64,000 bases of DNA from Polaromonas sp. (GCF_030680935.1 NZ_JAUXUP010000038.1:90649-154648), one strand, 5' to 3'. Positions 1 to 8,773 are shown, counted from the stretch's first letter. Translations and numbers: made by a program. Notes: generated from the letters alone by a model not told the origin.

Positions 1-1002
1 CGGGGTGGCTGAAGCGCTGGACGCGCCAATCTGCTGGATGTCATACACCGCTTCGGCTTCGACCGTCGTGACCGCCCGGTAGCTCGTGACGAGCACCAGC
101 AGAAAGAGCAGGCCCGGCACGACCACAATCGTCAACTGCCGCAGGATATGACCCAGTGGCACGTCGACATTGCGCTTTCCCTTCAGTGCGCTGAAGAGTC
201 CCGTCAGCGCGTATTTGTCCGTGCCAGTGGTCAGTTGCTGCGTCAATGGGGGCAGGGTCACCGCGCGGTCTGCGGCCGACAGCGGAGGCGCCCACTGCGG
301 CTTGAGTTTGGCGACCAGAATCACGTACAGTATGTACAGGCCGGTCAGCATCAAGCCCGGAAAGAATGCACCGGCGTAAAGCTGCACGACCGACACACCG
401 GCGGTGGCGCCGTACACGATCAGCAGCACGGAAGGTGGAATCAGGATACCCAGGCAGCCGCCCGCCGTGATGGAGCCTGCAGCAAGCGGCACGCTATAAC
501 CGGCGCGCAGCATGGCTGGCAGTGCCAGCAGGCCCATCAGCGTGACCACAGCTCCCACGATACCGGTGGCTGTCGCAAAGATCGCGCAAGTCACCAGCGT
601 GGCCACAGCCAGCGAACCGGGAACCCTGGCCAACGCCAGGTGCAGACTCTTGAAGAGCTTTTCGATCAGGTTGGCCCGTTCGACCAGGTAGCCCATGAAG
701 ACGAACAGCGGTATCGCGATCAACACGTCGCTGGACATGGTCTTGAAGGCGGCCTGGACCATCATGTCCAGCGTTTTTGTGCTGTTCCTGTCATAGGCCA
801 GCCAGGTGAAGATCATGCCCATGCCCATCAGCGTGAAAGCCGTCGGAAAACCCAGCATGATGGCCGTCACCACCAGGCCCAACATCAGCAGGCCCAAGTG
901 CCCGTTGGTGACTTTCTCAACGCTCAGAAGCAGTGCAGCGAGGCCAATGACCACCAGCGCCATGAAGGACAGGCCGAACCAGAGTTCCTTGCGGATCTTC
1001 AT
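1..1002 (-). CDS. dctM: TRAP transporter large permease DctM (3' end outside window)
   Basis: Large membrane subunit of a TRAP transporter, which imports a solute on an ion gradient together with DctQ and the periplasmic binder DctP encoded beside it. Reading the minus strand from the ATG at 1002 gives 334 residues before the window edge, so the C-terminus is missing. The protein begins MKIRKELWFGLSF and is a succession of hydrophobic spans with Gly/Pro-rich loops, e.g. GGCLGILIPPS, typical of this family. Its ATG overlaps the dctQ stop as ATGA, implying translational coupling. The permease does not reveal the substrate. Confidence 0.9.
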   Translation of the reverse strand, partial: MKIRKELWFGLSFMALVVIGLAALLLSVEKVTNGHLGLLMLGLVVTAIMLGFPTAFTLMGMGMIFTWLAYDRNSTKTLDMMVQAAFKTMSSDVLIAIPLFVFMGYLVERANLIEKLFKSLHLALARVPGSLAVATLVTCAIFATATGIVGAVVTLMGLLALPAMLRAGYSVPLAAGSITAGGCLGILIPPSVLLIVYGATAGVSVVQLYAGAFFPGLMLTGLYILYVILVAKLKPQWAPPLSAADRAVTLPPLTQQLTTGTDKYALTGLFSALKGKRNVDVPLGHILRQLTIVVVPGLLFLLVLVTSYRAVTTVEAEAVYDIQQIGASSASATP

Positions 1003-1619
1003 TTTTGGTTCCCCTTCAGGGCCAGGTCGCGCTCCAGCGCGGCCATGTCTTCGTCTTTCACGTGCACCATCTCCTTGAGTTTTTCCACGTCTACTTCCTC
1101 CACATCGCCCTCGCGCGCCGGCCAGGCGCCGGTCTGTATGCACTGGATACAGCGGATGATTTCCACGATGCCCTGTAGCAGCAGCACAAAACCCGACACC
1201 GGGATGACGAACTTGAAGGGGTACACCGGAATCGGGTCGGCGTTGAAGGTCTGCTCGCGGATCGCCAGCGATTCATTGGCGTAGGTCCAACCGGCCCATG
1301 TCAGGGCAATCACGCCCGGCAGGAAGAAGATGATGTAAAGCGTCAGATCCACAATCGCCTGCGTGCGTGGCTGGAGGAAGCCATACAGCACGTCACCGCG
1401 CACATGGCCGTTCTTGCTCAAGGTGTAGGCGCCGGCCATCATGAACAACAGGCCATAGAGCATGATTTGTGCATCCAGTACCCAGGCATGGGGCCGGTTG
1501 AGCACATAGCGGCTGAACACTTCCCAGCTGATCAGCAGGGTCAACAGGACCACGCTCCAGGCGCAGGTCTTGCCGATCCAGGTGGAAAAGCGGTCCACCG
1601 CCAGTAAAAACGATTGCAT
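999..1619 (-). CDS. dctQ: TRAP transporter small permease DctQ
   Basis: Small four-helix membrane subunit (206 aa) that pairs with DctM in the inner membrane. The start at 1619 is chosen because AAGGAG sits just upstream and because the protein then begins MQSFLLAVDRFSTWIGK, as DctQ proteins do. Hydrophobic spans lie around residues 15-35, 50-68, 90-110 and 135-155, and SWEVFSRYVLNRP matches the family's first-loop signature. The tail (about residues 165-206) is charged and longer than in a minimal DctQ. Order is dctP-dctQ-dctM on the minus strand. Confidence 0.88.
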   Translation of the reverse strand: MQSFLLAVDRFSTWIGKTCAWSVVLLTLLISWEVFSRYVLNRPHAWVLDAQIMLYGLLFMMAGAYTLSKNGHVRGDVLYGFLQPRTQAIVDLTLYIIFFLPGVIALTWAGWTYANESLAIREQTFNADPIPVYPFKFVIPVSGFVLLLQGIVEIIRCIQCIQTGAWPAREGDVEEVDVEKLKEMVHVKDEDMAALERDLALKGNQK

Positions 1620-1649
1620 TGCAACTCCTTGCGCCGCCCAGCGGTCCCA

Positions 1650-1681
1650 GAAAAAAACAAAAAGGGCACCCTCAGGTGCCC
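1650..1681 (-). terminator. Intrinsic terminator between dctP and dctQ
   Basis: On the minus strand a 7-bp perfect stem (GGGCACC with GGTGCCC, 4-nt loop, 1664-1681) is followed by a run of T residues (1650-1663). It lies directly after dctP and before dctQ, so it probably ends most transcripts after the binding protein, giving more DctP than permease. Confidence 0.7.
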
Positions 1682-1701
1682 CTCTGAGGCCGTGGCCCAG
1701 C

Positions 1702-2823
1702 TCAGGCTTTTTTGCCCTTGCCAAAGTAATGGTTATAGGCCATCTTGAAGTCCACGGTGTAGTCGTTGTGCCACTGGCCCGCGCGTGCGGCAAAGGCTTT
1801 TTGCGAGTCGAGCACCTTCTGGAACAGTGCGTTCTCTCCGCCCTTCTTGACCATGATCTTGTCCCAGGACGCAAGCTGGGCGCGCAGGATCGCGTCGGGC
1901 GTCTTGTAGAACTTGACACCAGCCTTTTTGAGCTCGATGTAGTCTTGTGAGTTGCGCTCGATGGCCTTCCAGCTCATATCAGCGCTGGCAGCCTGAACGG
2001 CGTAGTCGATGATGGACTTGAGTTCGGCAGGCAGGGCGTTGAGCTTGCCTTTGTTGAACAGAATCTCGAACTGCTCGCCGCTCTGGTGGAAGCTCTGCAG
2101 CATGCAGTTCTTGACCACGTCGGGGAAGCCCAGCAACCTGTCCGAAGAAGCGTTGTTGAACTCGGCGCCATCGATCAGGCCACGGTCCAGCGCCGGCACG
2201 ATTTCGCCACCGGGCAGCGGGTTCACGGCCGCGCCCATGTCGGTATACATGTCAACGGCCAGACCCACGGTACGGAACTTGATGCCCTTGATGTCTTCGA
2301 CCTTGGAAATGGGTTTCTTGAACCAGCCGAACGGCTGGGTCGGCATGGGGCCATACAGGTAGGACACCACGTCCATGTTGATCGATTTGTAGATCTCTTC
2401 CAGCAGGGCCTTGCCGCCGCCATAGTTGTGCCAGGCCAGCAGCATGTTGGGGTCCATGCCAAAGGACGGACCGGAACCCCACAGCGCAAGCGCTGAATTC
2501 TTGCCGTAGTGGTAAGCCACCACGCCGTGGCCGCCGTCGAGCGTGCCCTTGTTGACGGCTTCAAGCAGCTGGAAAGCAGGAACAACAGCGCCCGCAGGCA
2601 GCACTTCGATCTTGAGCTTGCCGCTGGCCATGTCATTTACTTTTTTGGCGAAGTCGCTGGCGTACTCATGGAAAATGTCTTTGGATGGCCAAGTGCTTTG
2701 AAAGCGCAAGGAGGTGGTGGTCTGCGCGGTGGCCAGCATCGGTGCCGACATCGCGCCGGCACCGGCTGCGACGGCGGCGCCTTTGAGCAGGCTGCGGCGG
2801 CGAGGGGTTTTGAGATCGGTCAT
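1702..2823 (-). CDS. dctP: TRAP transporter substrate-binding protein DctP (TakP-like)
   Basis: Periplasmic solute receptor (373 aa) that delivers a small carboxylate to DctQM. The start at 2823 gives a signal sequence with consecutive arginines followed by LLKG (residues 8-14), then a hydrophobic stretch and a likely cleavage after ATAQ, so export may be by Tat. The mature region shows the DctP fold: RFQSTWP near its start, a GIKFRTVGL arginine-bearing segment and EFNNASSD. Overall features resemble the TakP subgroup that binds 2-keto acids, but the ligand is inferred. It is first in the dctPQM order, with an intrinsic terminator just downstream. Confidence 0.88.
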   Translation of the reverse strand: MTDLKTPRRRSLLKGAAVAAGAGAMSAPMLATAQTTTSLRFQSTWPSKDIFHEYASDFAKKVNDMASGKLKIEVLPAGAVVPAFQLLEAVNKGTLDGGHGVVAYHYGKNSALALWGSGPSFGMDPNMLLAWHNYGGGKALLEEIYKSINMDVVSYLYGPMPTQPFGWFKKPISKVEDIKGIKFRTVGLAVDMYTDMGAAVNPLPGGEIVPALDRGLIDGAEFNNASSDRLLGFPDVVKNCMLQSFHQSGEQFEILFNKGKLNALPAELKSIIDYAVQAASADMSWKAIERNSQDYIELKKAGVKFYKTPDAILRAQLASWDKIMVKKGGENALFQKVLDSQKAFAARAGQWHNDYTVDFKMAYNHYFGKGKKA

Positions 2824-3102
2824 GACTTGTCTCCAGTTGTGAAAAAACGTTAGCAAGCTATCTTTCGCTATTGAGGCCGGGTTCGAAAGAGGGTTTTTAC
2901 CGAGGGCTTGGCTGCGATTGCCTCTAATTGGGGTGAAAGTGTTTATCAGGGGGTGCATGCCCGGCAGGCTGCCAGTCTCTCGGCACCTCGGGATCGGCCC
3001 CCTGTAGTGGGTGAAAGAAATGTTGCGTTCCCAAGCCCTGATCTGGCAGCCTTCCGGGGCGCAGGTGTTACGGTTGTTCTCCATCCGACAGGAGTTTTTT
3101 GC

Positions 3103-3582
3103 ATGAACAGTCCTTCCCTGCCAGCTTCCATCACCATTTCCGCCGCGTCAGGCGCAGGCGCCGAAAACAGTCCCGAGCAAGTTCAACCAGCCCAGGGTTA
3201 TGCAGGTGATGTATCGCCGCAGCTGGCGTACCTGTGGTGGCAATCAGGGCAGGCCGTGCTGGTAGACGTACGCAGTGACGCAGAGCGTGAATGGGTCGGC
3301 TTTGTACCCGGCGCTGCCGCAGTCGCCTGGAAGCAGTGGCCGGGCATGGCCATGAACCCCGGGTTTGATGCGGCACTGCACGCCGCAGTCCCACCAGGCA
3401 TGAAAGCTGTGCTCCTGTGCCGTAGCGGCGTGCGCTCCATCGCCGCTGCCAAAAGAGCCACGGAGCTCGGGCTGGAGGCCTACAACATTCTGGAAGGGTT
3501 TGAGGGAAATCCCGACGCGGATGGCCATCGCGGCAACGTGGGCGGCTGGCGCAAGCTGGGGCTGCCCTGGAAGCAGACTTAG
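3103..3582 (+). CDS. Rhodanese-like domain protein
   Basis: Single-domain rhodanese (159 aa), a family that moves sulfane sulfur onto thiol acceptors. The ATG at 3103 follows GGAG (about 3091). The domain runs from about residue 38 (SPQLAYLWWQSGQAVLVDVR) to the end, with the active-site loop CRSGVRS placing the catalytic cysteine at residue 106. Residues 1-35 are a low-complexity leader without a clear signal sequence. It is divergent from dctP, and the M20 peptidase gene follows. The physiological acceptor cannot be told. Confidence 0.85.
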   Translation: MNSPSLPASITISAASGAGAENSPEQVQPAQGYAGDVSPQLAYLWWQSGQAVLVDVRSDAEREWVGFVPGAAAVAWKQWPGMAMNPGFDAALHAAVPPGMKAVLLCRSGVRSIAAAKRATELGLEAYNILEGFEGNPDADGHRGNVGGWRKLGLPWKQT

Positions 3583-3675
3583 AGCCCCCACGCTTGTCGC
3601 TTCGCGTACTGCGCTGCCCCCCGAGGGGGCGCTGCGCCTGCGGCCCGGCGAAGCCGGTTCCGCGGCCCCGGCTGG
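3583..3675. repeat. GC-rich dispersed repeat, family B copy 1
   Basis: Begins with GCCCCCACGCTTGTCGC, contains the inverted run CCCCCCGAGGGGG and ends GGCGAAGCCGGTTCCGCGG. Closely similar sequences recur at 11571-11681, 45484-45562 and (partly) 47753-47832. This copy is intergenic, between the rhodanese and M20 genes. Confidence 0.75.
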
Positions 3676-3742
3676 TAGAAGATATCCGCCTCGCATAGAA
3701 GCGCCATGGGACAGCCGGCTCCGGTTCACATAAACTGGCTTC

Positions 3743-5059
3743 ATGAACAACGAAAGTCTGCTCCAGCGCATTGAATCCAAACGCGCCGAGCTGGTGGCGC
3801 TGACGCAGGCGCTGGTGCGCATACCCACCGTCAATCCGCCAGGTGATGCCTACGAGGCCTGCGCACACCTGCTGGGCGAGCGCTTGAAAAAACGCGGCTT
3901 TGCCGTTGAGTACATTCGCGCGGAAGGTGCGCCCGGTGACCGTAACTCGCATCCGCGCGTCAACGTCGTCGCGCGTTACGAAGGAAAATCCGCTGGTGAA
4001 TGTGTGCACTTCAACAGCCACATTGACGTGGTTGAAGCCGGCCCCGGCTGGACCACCGACCCTTTCGGCGCCGAAGTGAAAAACGGCCGGATCTACGGCC
4101 GCGGCACCTGCGACATGAAAGGCGGTCTGGCGTCCAGCGTGATTGCCTGCGAGGCCATTCTGGAGGAGGGGCTGGATTTTCCGGGTGCGCTGGAAATATC
4201 CGGTACGGTTGATGAAGAGTCGGGCGGTTTCGCCGGTGTGGGGTATCTGGCCGAGCGCGGCTACTTCAGCCGGCCACGTGTCCACCACGTCATCATTCCC
4301 GAACCGCTGGGCGTGGACCGCATTTGCCTGGGCCATCGCGGCGTGTGGTGGGGAGAGGTCGAGACCCTGGGGCGGATTGCCCACGGCTCCATGCCTTTCC
4401 TCGGCGACAGCGCGATCAACCACATGGGCGCGTTCATCCATTTACTGGAAACGCAGCTGCAGCCGCGCCTGTCAACGCGCCACACCGCTGAGCCCGTGGA
4501 GCCGCCTGGTGCGCGCGTCAGTACCCTCAATATCAACAGCATTCATGGCGGCCAGGTCGAGCAGATTTTTTCGCTGGACGCGTTGAGTCGGCCGACGGGG
4601 GATCTGCCCGCGCCCGTGGTGTCGCATTCCTGCCGCGCGGTGCTGGACCGCCGCTTTATTGCAGAGGAAAACCTGGCAGCGGTCAAAGCTGAAATTGTGG
4701 CGATGCTCGAAGAGCTCAAGCGCAGTCGGCCCGGCTTTGACTACGGTATCCGGGACATCATGAGTTTTGTGCCCACCGCGACTCCGAAGGATGCGCCGGT
4801 GGTATTGGCCACCGCTCGCGCCATTGCCAGAGTGTTGGGGCGCGAAGCGAGCTACATCTCCAGCCCCGGCACTTACGATCAGAAACACATTGTGCGTACC
4901 GGCAAACTTGACGCCTGCATAGCCTATGGCCCCGGGATTCTGGATCTGGCGCACCAGCCGGATGAATATGTGGGCATTCAGGAACTGGTGGACAGCGCCA
5001 AAATCATGGCACTTGCGGCCTTAAGTCTTACCCCAGGAAGCGCGGCTGTCCGGGCTTGA
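3743..5059 (+). CDS. M20 family metallopeptidase (ArgE/DapE-like deacylase)
   Basis: Zinc-dependent amidohydrolase of the M20 family (438 aa), which deacylates N-acyl amino acids or dipeptides in the cytoplasm. Metal ligands and catalytic residues are visible: His93 and Asp95 in HIDVV, Asp124 in GRGTCDMKGG, and the general-base pair Glu158-Glu159 in DEESGG. Length fits the ArgE/DapE/CPG2 group. A lid domain lies at about residues 200-320. It stands alone between the rhodanese gene and the quorum-sensing locus, so no pathway can be assigned; a role in arginine or lysine synthesis is possible but not shown. Confidence 0.85.
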   Translation: MNNESLLQRIESKRAELVALTQALVRIPTVNPPGDAYEACAHLLGERLKKRGFAVEYIRAEGAPGDRNSHPRVNVVARYEGKSAGECVHFNSHIDVVEAGPGWTTDPFGAEVKNGRIYGRGTCDMKGGLASSVIACEAILEEGLDFPGALEISGTVDEESGGFAGVGYLAERGYFSRPRVHHVIIPEPLGVDRICLGHRGVWWGEVETLGRIAHGSMPFLGDSAINHMGAFIHLLETQLQPRLSTRHTAEPVEPPGARVSTLNINSIHGGQVEQIFSLDALSRPTGDLPAPVVSHSCRAVLDRRFIAEENLAAVKAEIVAMLEELKRSRPGFDYGIRDIMSFVPTATPKDAPVVLATARAIARVLGREASYISSPGTYDQKHIVRTGKLDACIAYGPGILDLAHQPDEYVGIQELVDSAKIMALAALSLTPGSAAVRA

Positions 5060-5089
5060 GCCCCAACTTCAGTAAAACCGTCTTTTTAG

Positions 5090-5127
5090 AGCCGACCCCC
5101 CTGTCAATATTGACAGGGGGGTCGGCT
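5090..5127. promoter_or_regulatory. 38-bp perfect palindrome with central CTGTCAATATTGACAG box
   Basis: The two 19-bp halves are exact reverse complements, centred at 5108/5109. The core at 5101-5116 fits the CT-N12-AG pattern of LuxR-family boxes, and a near-identical core (CTGTCAACTTTGACAG) occurs at 9162-9177. It lies 53 bp before the autoinducer synthase ATG and 31 bp after the M20 stop. A terminator for the M20 gene is also possible, since the RNA would form a strong stem, but the T-run after it is weak. Confidence 0.65.
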
Positions 5128-5180
5128 TAAATTTTTGGAAAATCAATTTCAATGGTGTTACTTTTTAACAAGGCCACACC

Positions 5181-6446
5181 ATGCAAACTTCTTTTCTGGA
5201 TCAACCCGTCGCTCAGTTGGTCCCATTGCCCGTGGTCGAACCCGGGCTTTCCCTGCAACTTCAAAGGCGAATTGCCCGCGAATTCACCCCGCGGTGGGAG
5301 CAGCAATGGGGCGGAAAATTTGTTCTTCATGGACGTGTTGTCGGCTCCGAGGCTGTCCGGCTCGATGGCAATGACTATCTCGCTGTCACCGGGCATCAGG
5401 ACATCGTCGAAGCGCAGATCGCCGCCTTGCGCCAGAACAATGAGGCGGTGGTGCAGTCGGGCGTTTTCCTGCTTGGAGACCATCCCGCCCACGCGTTTGA
5501 AAGCGCGGTGGCGCAATGGATTGGCAAGGAAGACGGCTACCTGTGCCAGTCCGGCTACGCCGCCAACATGGGCCTGCTGCAAATCATCGCCGACGAACAG
5601 ACACCGGTGTACCTTGACGGTCTGGCTCACATGTCGCTTTGGGAGGGCGCACGCGCTGCCAAAGCCCCCGCCTATGCTTTTCGCCACAACGATCCTGAGC
5701 ATCTGGAGCGGCAGCTCCAGACGCATGGGCCGGGCGTGGTGGTGGTCGATTCGGTCTACAGCACGACCGGAGCGCTGTGCCCCCTGCGCGAAATACTCGA
5801 TGTGGTCGAGCGCTACAACAGCATGATTGTTGTCGACGAGTCCCATTCCCTGGGGACTCACGGCCCGAAGGGCGCCGGCCTGTGCGCGGAGCTGGGCGTG
5901 ACGCAGCGTGTGCACTTCATCACTGCCAGTCTGGCCAAGGCTTTTGCGGGTCGGGCCGGCTTTTTCAGCGCACCGGCCAGCATGCGTTACTACACCCTGA
6001 TATCTAGCTTCCCCAATATTTTCAGCTCATCCCTCTTGCCTCACGAAATTGCGGGGCTGGCTGCTACCCTCGGCGTCATTCAGCGCAGCGACGAGGCCCG
6101 GTCCAAACTGCATGCCAATACACGGCGCTTGCGTGAAAGTCTGGCAGATGCCGGTTTTCCGATTCATCAGGGCACCGAGCAGATCATCGCCCTGGAGGCC
6201 GGGCAGGAGTCGGCGGCCATGGTGTTGCGCGATGAGCTCGAGTCGCGCAATGTGGTGGGCTCGATATTCTGTGCGCCGGCTACCAGCCGGAATCGCGCGA
6301 TGGTGCGGCTGACGCTCAATTCAGCGTTGACTGAGTCAGAACTGGGCCATGTCGAGCGCGTGGCACGCGAAGTGGCAGCTTGCGTCAAGCCCTGGGAGTG
6401 GCCGATCGCCAAACGCGCCCGGGCTGTAGACAAGTCCAGCCACTAG
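5181..6446 (+). CDS. cqsA: Alpha-hydroxyketone autoinducer synthase (CqsA/LqsA/JqsA family)
   Basis: PLP-dependent acyl-CoA condensing enzyme (421 aa) of the family that makes alpha-hydroxyketone quorum-sensing signals (CAI-1 in Vibrio, LAI-1 in Legionella). Fold-type I features are visible: SGYAANMG (124-131), VVDESHSLGTHG with the PLP-ring Asp219 and His222, and the Schiff-base lysine in TASLAKAFAGRAGFF (Lys253). The alternative, a KBL/BioF-type oxoamine synthase, is less likely because a sensor kinase and receiver protein of Lqs/Jqs type are encoded convergently next door. It shares overlapping CTAG stop codons with the response regulator gene. The exact signal molecule cannot be predicted. 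Confidence 0.85.
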   Translation: MQTSFLDQPVAQLVPLPVVEPGLSLQLQRRIAREFTPRWEQQWGGKFVLHGRVVGSEAVRLDGNDYLAVTGHQDIVEAQIAALRQNNEAVVQSGVFLLGDHPAHAFESAVAQWIGKEDGYLCQSGYAANMGLLQIIADEQTPVYLDGLAHMSLWEGARAAKAPAYAFRHNDPEHLERQLQTHGPGVVVVDSVYSTTGALCPLREILDVVERYNSMIVVDESHSLGTHGPKGAGLCAELGVTQRVHFITASLAKAFAGRAGFFSAPASMRYYTLISSFPNIFSSSLLPHEIAGLAATLGVIQRSDEARSKLHANTRRLRESLADAGFPIHQGTEQIIALEAGQESAAMVLRDELESRNVVGSIFCAPATSRNRAMVRLTLNSALTESELGHVERVAREVAACVKPWEWPIAKRARAVDKSSH

Positions 6447-7417
6447 TCCTGAACCGAACGCGGCCCCTGTGCCTTGAGCCACCCGTCGTAGCTTGCAAAG
6501 GAGTGATGTGAGCCAGGGCTCACGGGAAACAAGGCGGCGAGAACGGAGCCATCCTGCCCGATGGAAAACGCAGGATCGAGCCGAGGCTTGTCCGACTGCC
6601 CAAGGGCCTGTTGCAGCTCCAGGTCAATCAGGCAGCGGCCGGCGCGGATGTCAGCGGCCTTGGCGGCATCCACCCCCTGGGATTGGGCAAGTTCTGCCAG
6701 GTCAGCCAGGCCGGCGGCGGTTTCGAGCTGAAGCCAGCTCACCGCGCCACCGGCGCTCATCCCCAGCACCCCGAACGGCTGACCAATCACGACGTGTTCC
6801 ACCCAATGGGTGAGGGCCAGGCTGGCGAGCTGACGGGCCACTGAAGGCACCTGCAGCAGGGCATGTTGCGGTTGCGTCAAGGACGCCCGCCATGTCAGGG
6901 AGTGCTTGATCTGCGGCTGATCCAGCATGCGCTGAACCACGGCGATCAAGTGCTGGGAAATGTCGGGCGTTTGTTTGGCAATGAACTGATCGATCAGCCC
7001 GCGGTTGAATGCGCTCACAGCGACATGCTCATCGGCCTGCCCAGTCAGCAACACACGGCCGCCCGGCCAGTCCGTCAGTTCGCCGAGCGCCTGCAGGCCG
7101 TCCATGCCCGGCATCGCGTAGTCGAAGACGCAGACCTGGGTCAATGCAAAACGGTCGGTGTGGGCCGCCCAGTAGTCCAGTATTTGCGGAATAAGCGCTC
7201 GTCCGCCACGCCATTTGTCAATCATCTCCTGCTGGACCCAGAGGTCGGCCTCCCATTGAGGAGGCTCCTGTTGGAGCTGGTTGATGCAGTTTTGCGGGCG
7301 CAGAAAAAATCTGGCGTGCCAATGACGCGGCAAAACCAGTGCCAGCATTTCAAGATAGGCAGGATCGTCGTCCAGGAAAACGACTGCGCCGGGGCGACGA
7401 AAGAGAGGAAAACTCAT
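6443..7417 (-). CDS. LqsR/JqsR-like response regulator with unusual receiver and unknown C-terminal domain
   Basis: Receiver protein (324 aa) that should take phosphate from the kinase encoded 18 bp upstream. The acidic pocket is FLDDD (Asp16-18), the phospho-acceptor is Asp99 in CVFDYAMPGMDG, and Thr125 and Lys148 complete the switch residues. The acceptor lies about 45 residues later than in ordinary receivers, so there is a large insertion (about residues 40-93) after beta-strand 1. Residues 155-324 match no DNA-binding domain I recognise, as with LqsR. Stop codons overlap with the synthase gene in a convergent CTAG. Confidence 0.8.
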   Translation of the reverse strand: MSFPLFRRPGAVVFLDDDPAYLEMLALVLPRHWHARFFLRPQNCINQLQQEPPQWEADLWVQQEMIDKWRGGRALIPQILDYWAAHTDRFALTQVCVFDYAMPGMDGLQALGELTDWPGGRVLLTGQADEHVAVSAFNRGLIDQFIAKQTPDISQHLIAVVQRMLDQPQIKHSLTWRASLTQPQHALLQVPSVARQLASLALTHWVEHVVIGQPFGVLGMSAGGAVSWLQLETAAGLADLAELAQSQGVDAAKAADIRAGRCLIDLELQQALGQSDKPRLDPAFSIGQDGSVLAALFPVSPGSHHSFASYDGWLKAQGPRSVQD

Positions 7418-7435
7418 GACAGGCTCATTGCGGGT

Positions 7436-8773
7436 TCAGGCCAGAATCGGCAATTCAATGATGAACATGGCACCCCGACCCGGCTCGGACTTGACCCGAA
7501 TGGTCCCGTGCGCACTGTGCACCACCTGGCGGCAAAAGGCCAGTCCCAGGCCGTGTCCGGTGCCGCGGTCTGTGGAGAAAAAGGGTTCAAAAATCTGCGC
7601 CTGCAACTCATGGGCGATGCCTGCTCCCTGATCCGTGATGACGATACGGCCCCAACCGCCCAGCACACCAACATCAATGCGCAAGTCGCCAGGGTGCGGG
7701 GCAGAGCTGCTTGCGGCGAGCGTATGAAACGCGTTTTTCATCAGGTTGTTGATGACTTGTGCAAACAGACGGTAGGACGACTGGAAGACAAAGTCCTTGC
7801 GCAAGACAAGCTCCACACTGTCTTTTTCCTTCGAATTCCGATAGGGGTAGTCCTTGACCACATTGCGCAGCAGGGCCGATGCGGTGACGTTCTCCCGGTG
7901 GGTCGGCAGACGTTGCAGTCCGGCATTGACGATCTGTGTGTCGATGTGCTGGTTCATGCTGCGAACCATGCTGTGCAGTCGTATGACCAGCTGCTCCAGT
8001 CGCTGCTGCCCGCCAGGCTCGTGAACGGACTGGCTTTCGTTGCGCACGGCGTCGCCGATGAGAGACATGGTGGCCAGCGGTGTGCGCAATTCGTGGGCCA
8101 TGATGCCCATGGTGGTGAGCGTGTGGGTGAGCTGCTCACGCCTGAGGTTCGCCGACGACAGGCCCAGCAGTATGCCCATGCTGACACAAAAAGCCAGCAC
8201 CATCATGTCGGTGAGCTGCGCTGTGACCGACATGGGCGGCGCAATCGGACCCCACAGTACAAAGGCCCCGTGCGCGAGCAACGCCGCCACCGCCAGGCCG
8301 ACAGTGGCGATACGCCAGTCGGTGACGAAGTAGTAAATAAGGATCATGGCGGCCATGCTGGACAACCAGGCCGAACCCCCACCATTGCAGAGGTACATGT
8401 AGCTGAACAAAAACGGCAACTCGAACCAGATGACGCCGGTAAACACCTGCCCCGCCAGCCGGCTCGACGGCTCGCCGCTGATGCGCGAATAGATCAGAAG
8501 CAGTCCCAAGGAACCGGTGAACAGACGCAGGCCCAGGTTTTCGTAGGGCTGGGGAAGCCAGACCGCCCAGACAAACCAGAAAAGCGGATGGCCGACCAGC
8601 GTGAAGAGTCCCAGGCCCTTGACCCTGAGCGGCGTCGGATGCAGGACCGGCAGCAGGGGCGCGGTGATGATTTCTTCCTTCAACCAGCGCAGCGTCCGGT
8701 TCCATGAGGACCCACGGGACGCCGGGATTTTGCTGCGGCTGGAAGCATCGGCGGTGATGGGGCTGGAGGACAC
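7436..8773 (-). CDS. Membrane sensor histidine kinase (LqsS/CqsS/JqsS-like)
   Basis: Membrane-bound histidine kinase (445 aa), the probable receptor for the alpha-hydroxyketone made by the neighbouring synthase. The N-terminal half has about six membrane spans (roughly residues 52-73, 82-97, 110-128, 134-150, 156-175, 187-207) without a large periplasmic loop, as in CqsS and LqsS. The cytoplasmic half has the H-box AHELRTPL (His227), N-box NNLMKNAF, G1 DQGAGI, F-box FEPFFS and G2 GTGHGLGL. It has no receiver domain of its own; the receiver is the separate downstream protein. First gene of a two-gene minus-strand operon. Confidence 0.83.
   Translation of the reverse strand: MSSSPITADASSRSKIPASRGSSWNRTLRWLKEEIITAPLLPVLHPTPLRVKGLGLFTLVGHPLFWFVWAVWLPQPYENLGLRLFTGSLGLLLIYSRISGEPSSRLAGQVFTGVIWFELPFLFSYMYLCNGGGSAWLSSMAAMILIYYFVTDWRIATVGLAVAALLAHGAFVLWGPIAPPMSVTAQLTDMMVLAFCVSMGILLGLSSANLRREQLTHTLTTMGIMAHELRTPLATMSLIGDAVRNESQSVHEPGGQQRLEQLVIRLHSMVRSMNQHIDTQIVNAGLQRLPTHRENVTASALLRNVVKDYPYRNSKEKDSVELVLRKDFVFQSSYRLFAQVINNLMKNAFHTLAASSSAPHPGDLRIDVGVLGGWGRIVITDQGAGIAHELQAQIFEPFFSTDRGTGHGLGLAFCRQVVHSAHGTIRVKSEPGRGAMFIIELPILA

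Noticed and set aside
2838..2875. AGCTATCTTTCGCTATTGAGGC in the dctP leader as a repeat copy
   Set aside because: It has an AGCTAT arm but lacks the CCAGCCC and GCGCAAG blocks, so the match is too weak.
6863..8707. A 614-codon plus-strand open frame over the response regulator and kinase genes
   Set aside because: The minus strand has all histidine kinase and receiver motifs in two well-spaced genes; the plus frame has none.
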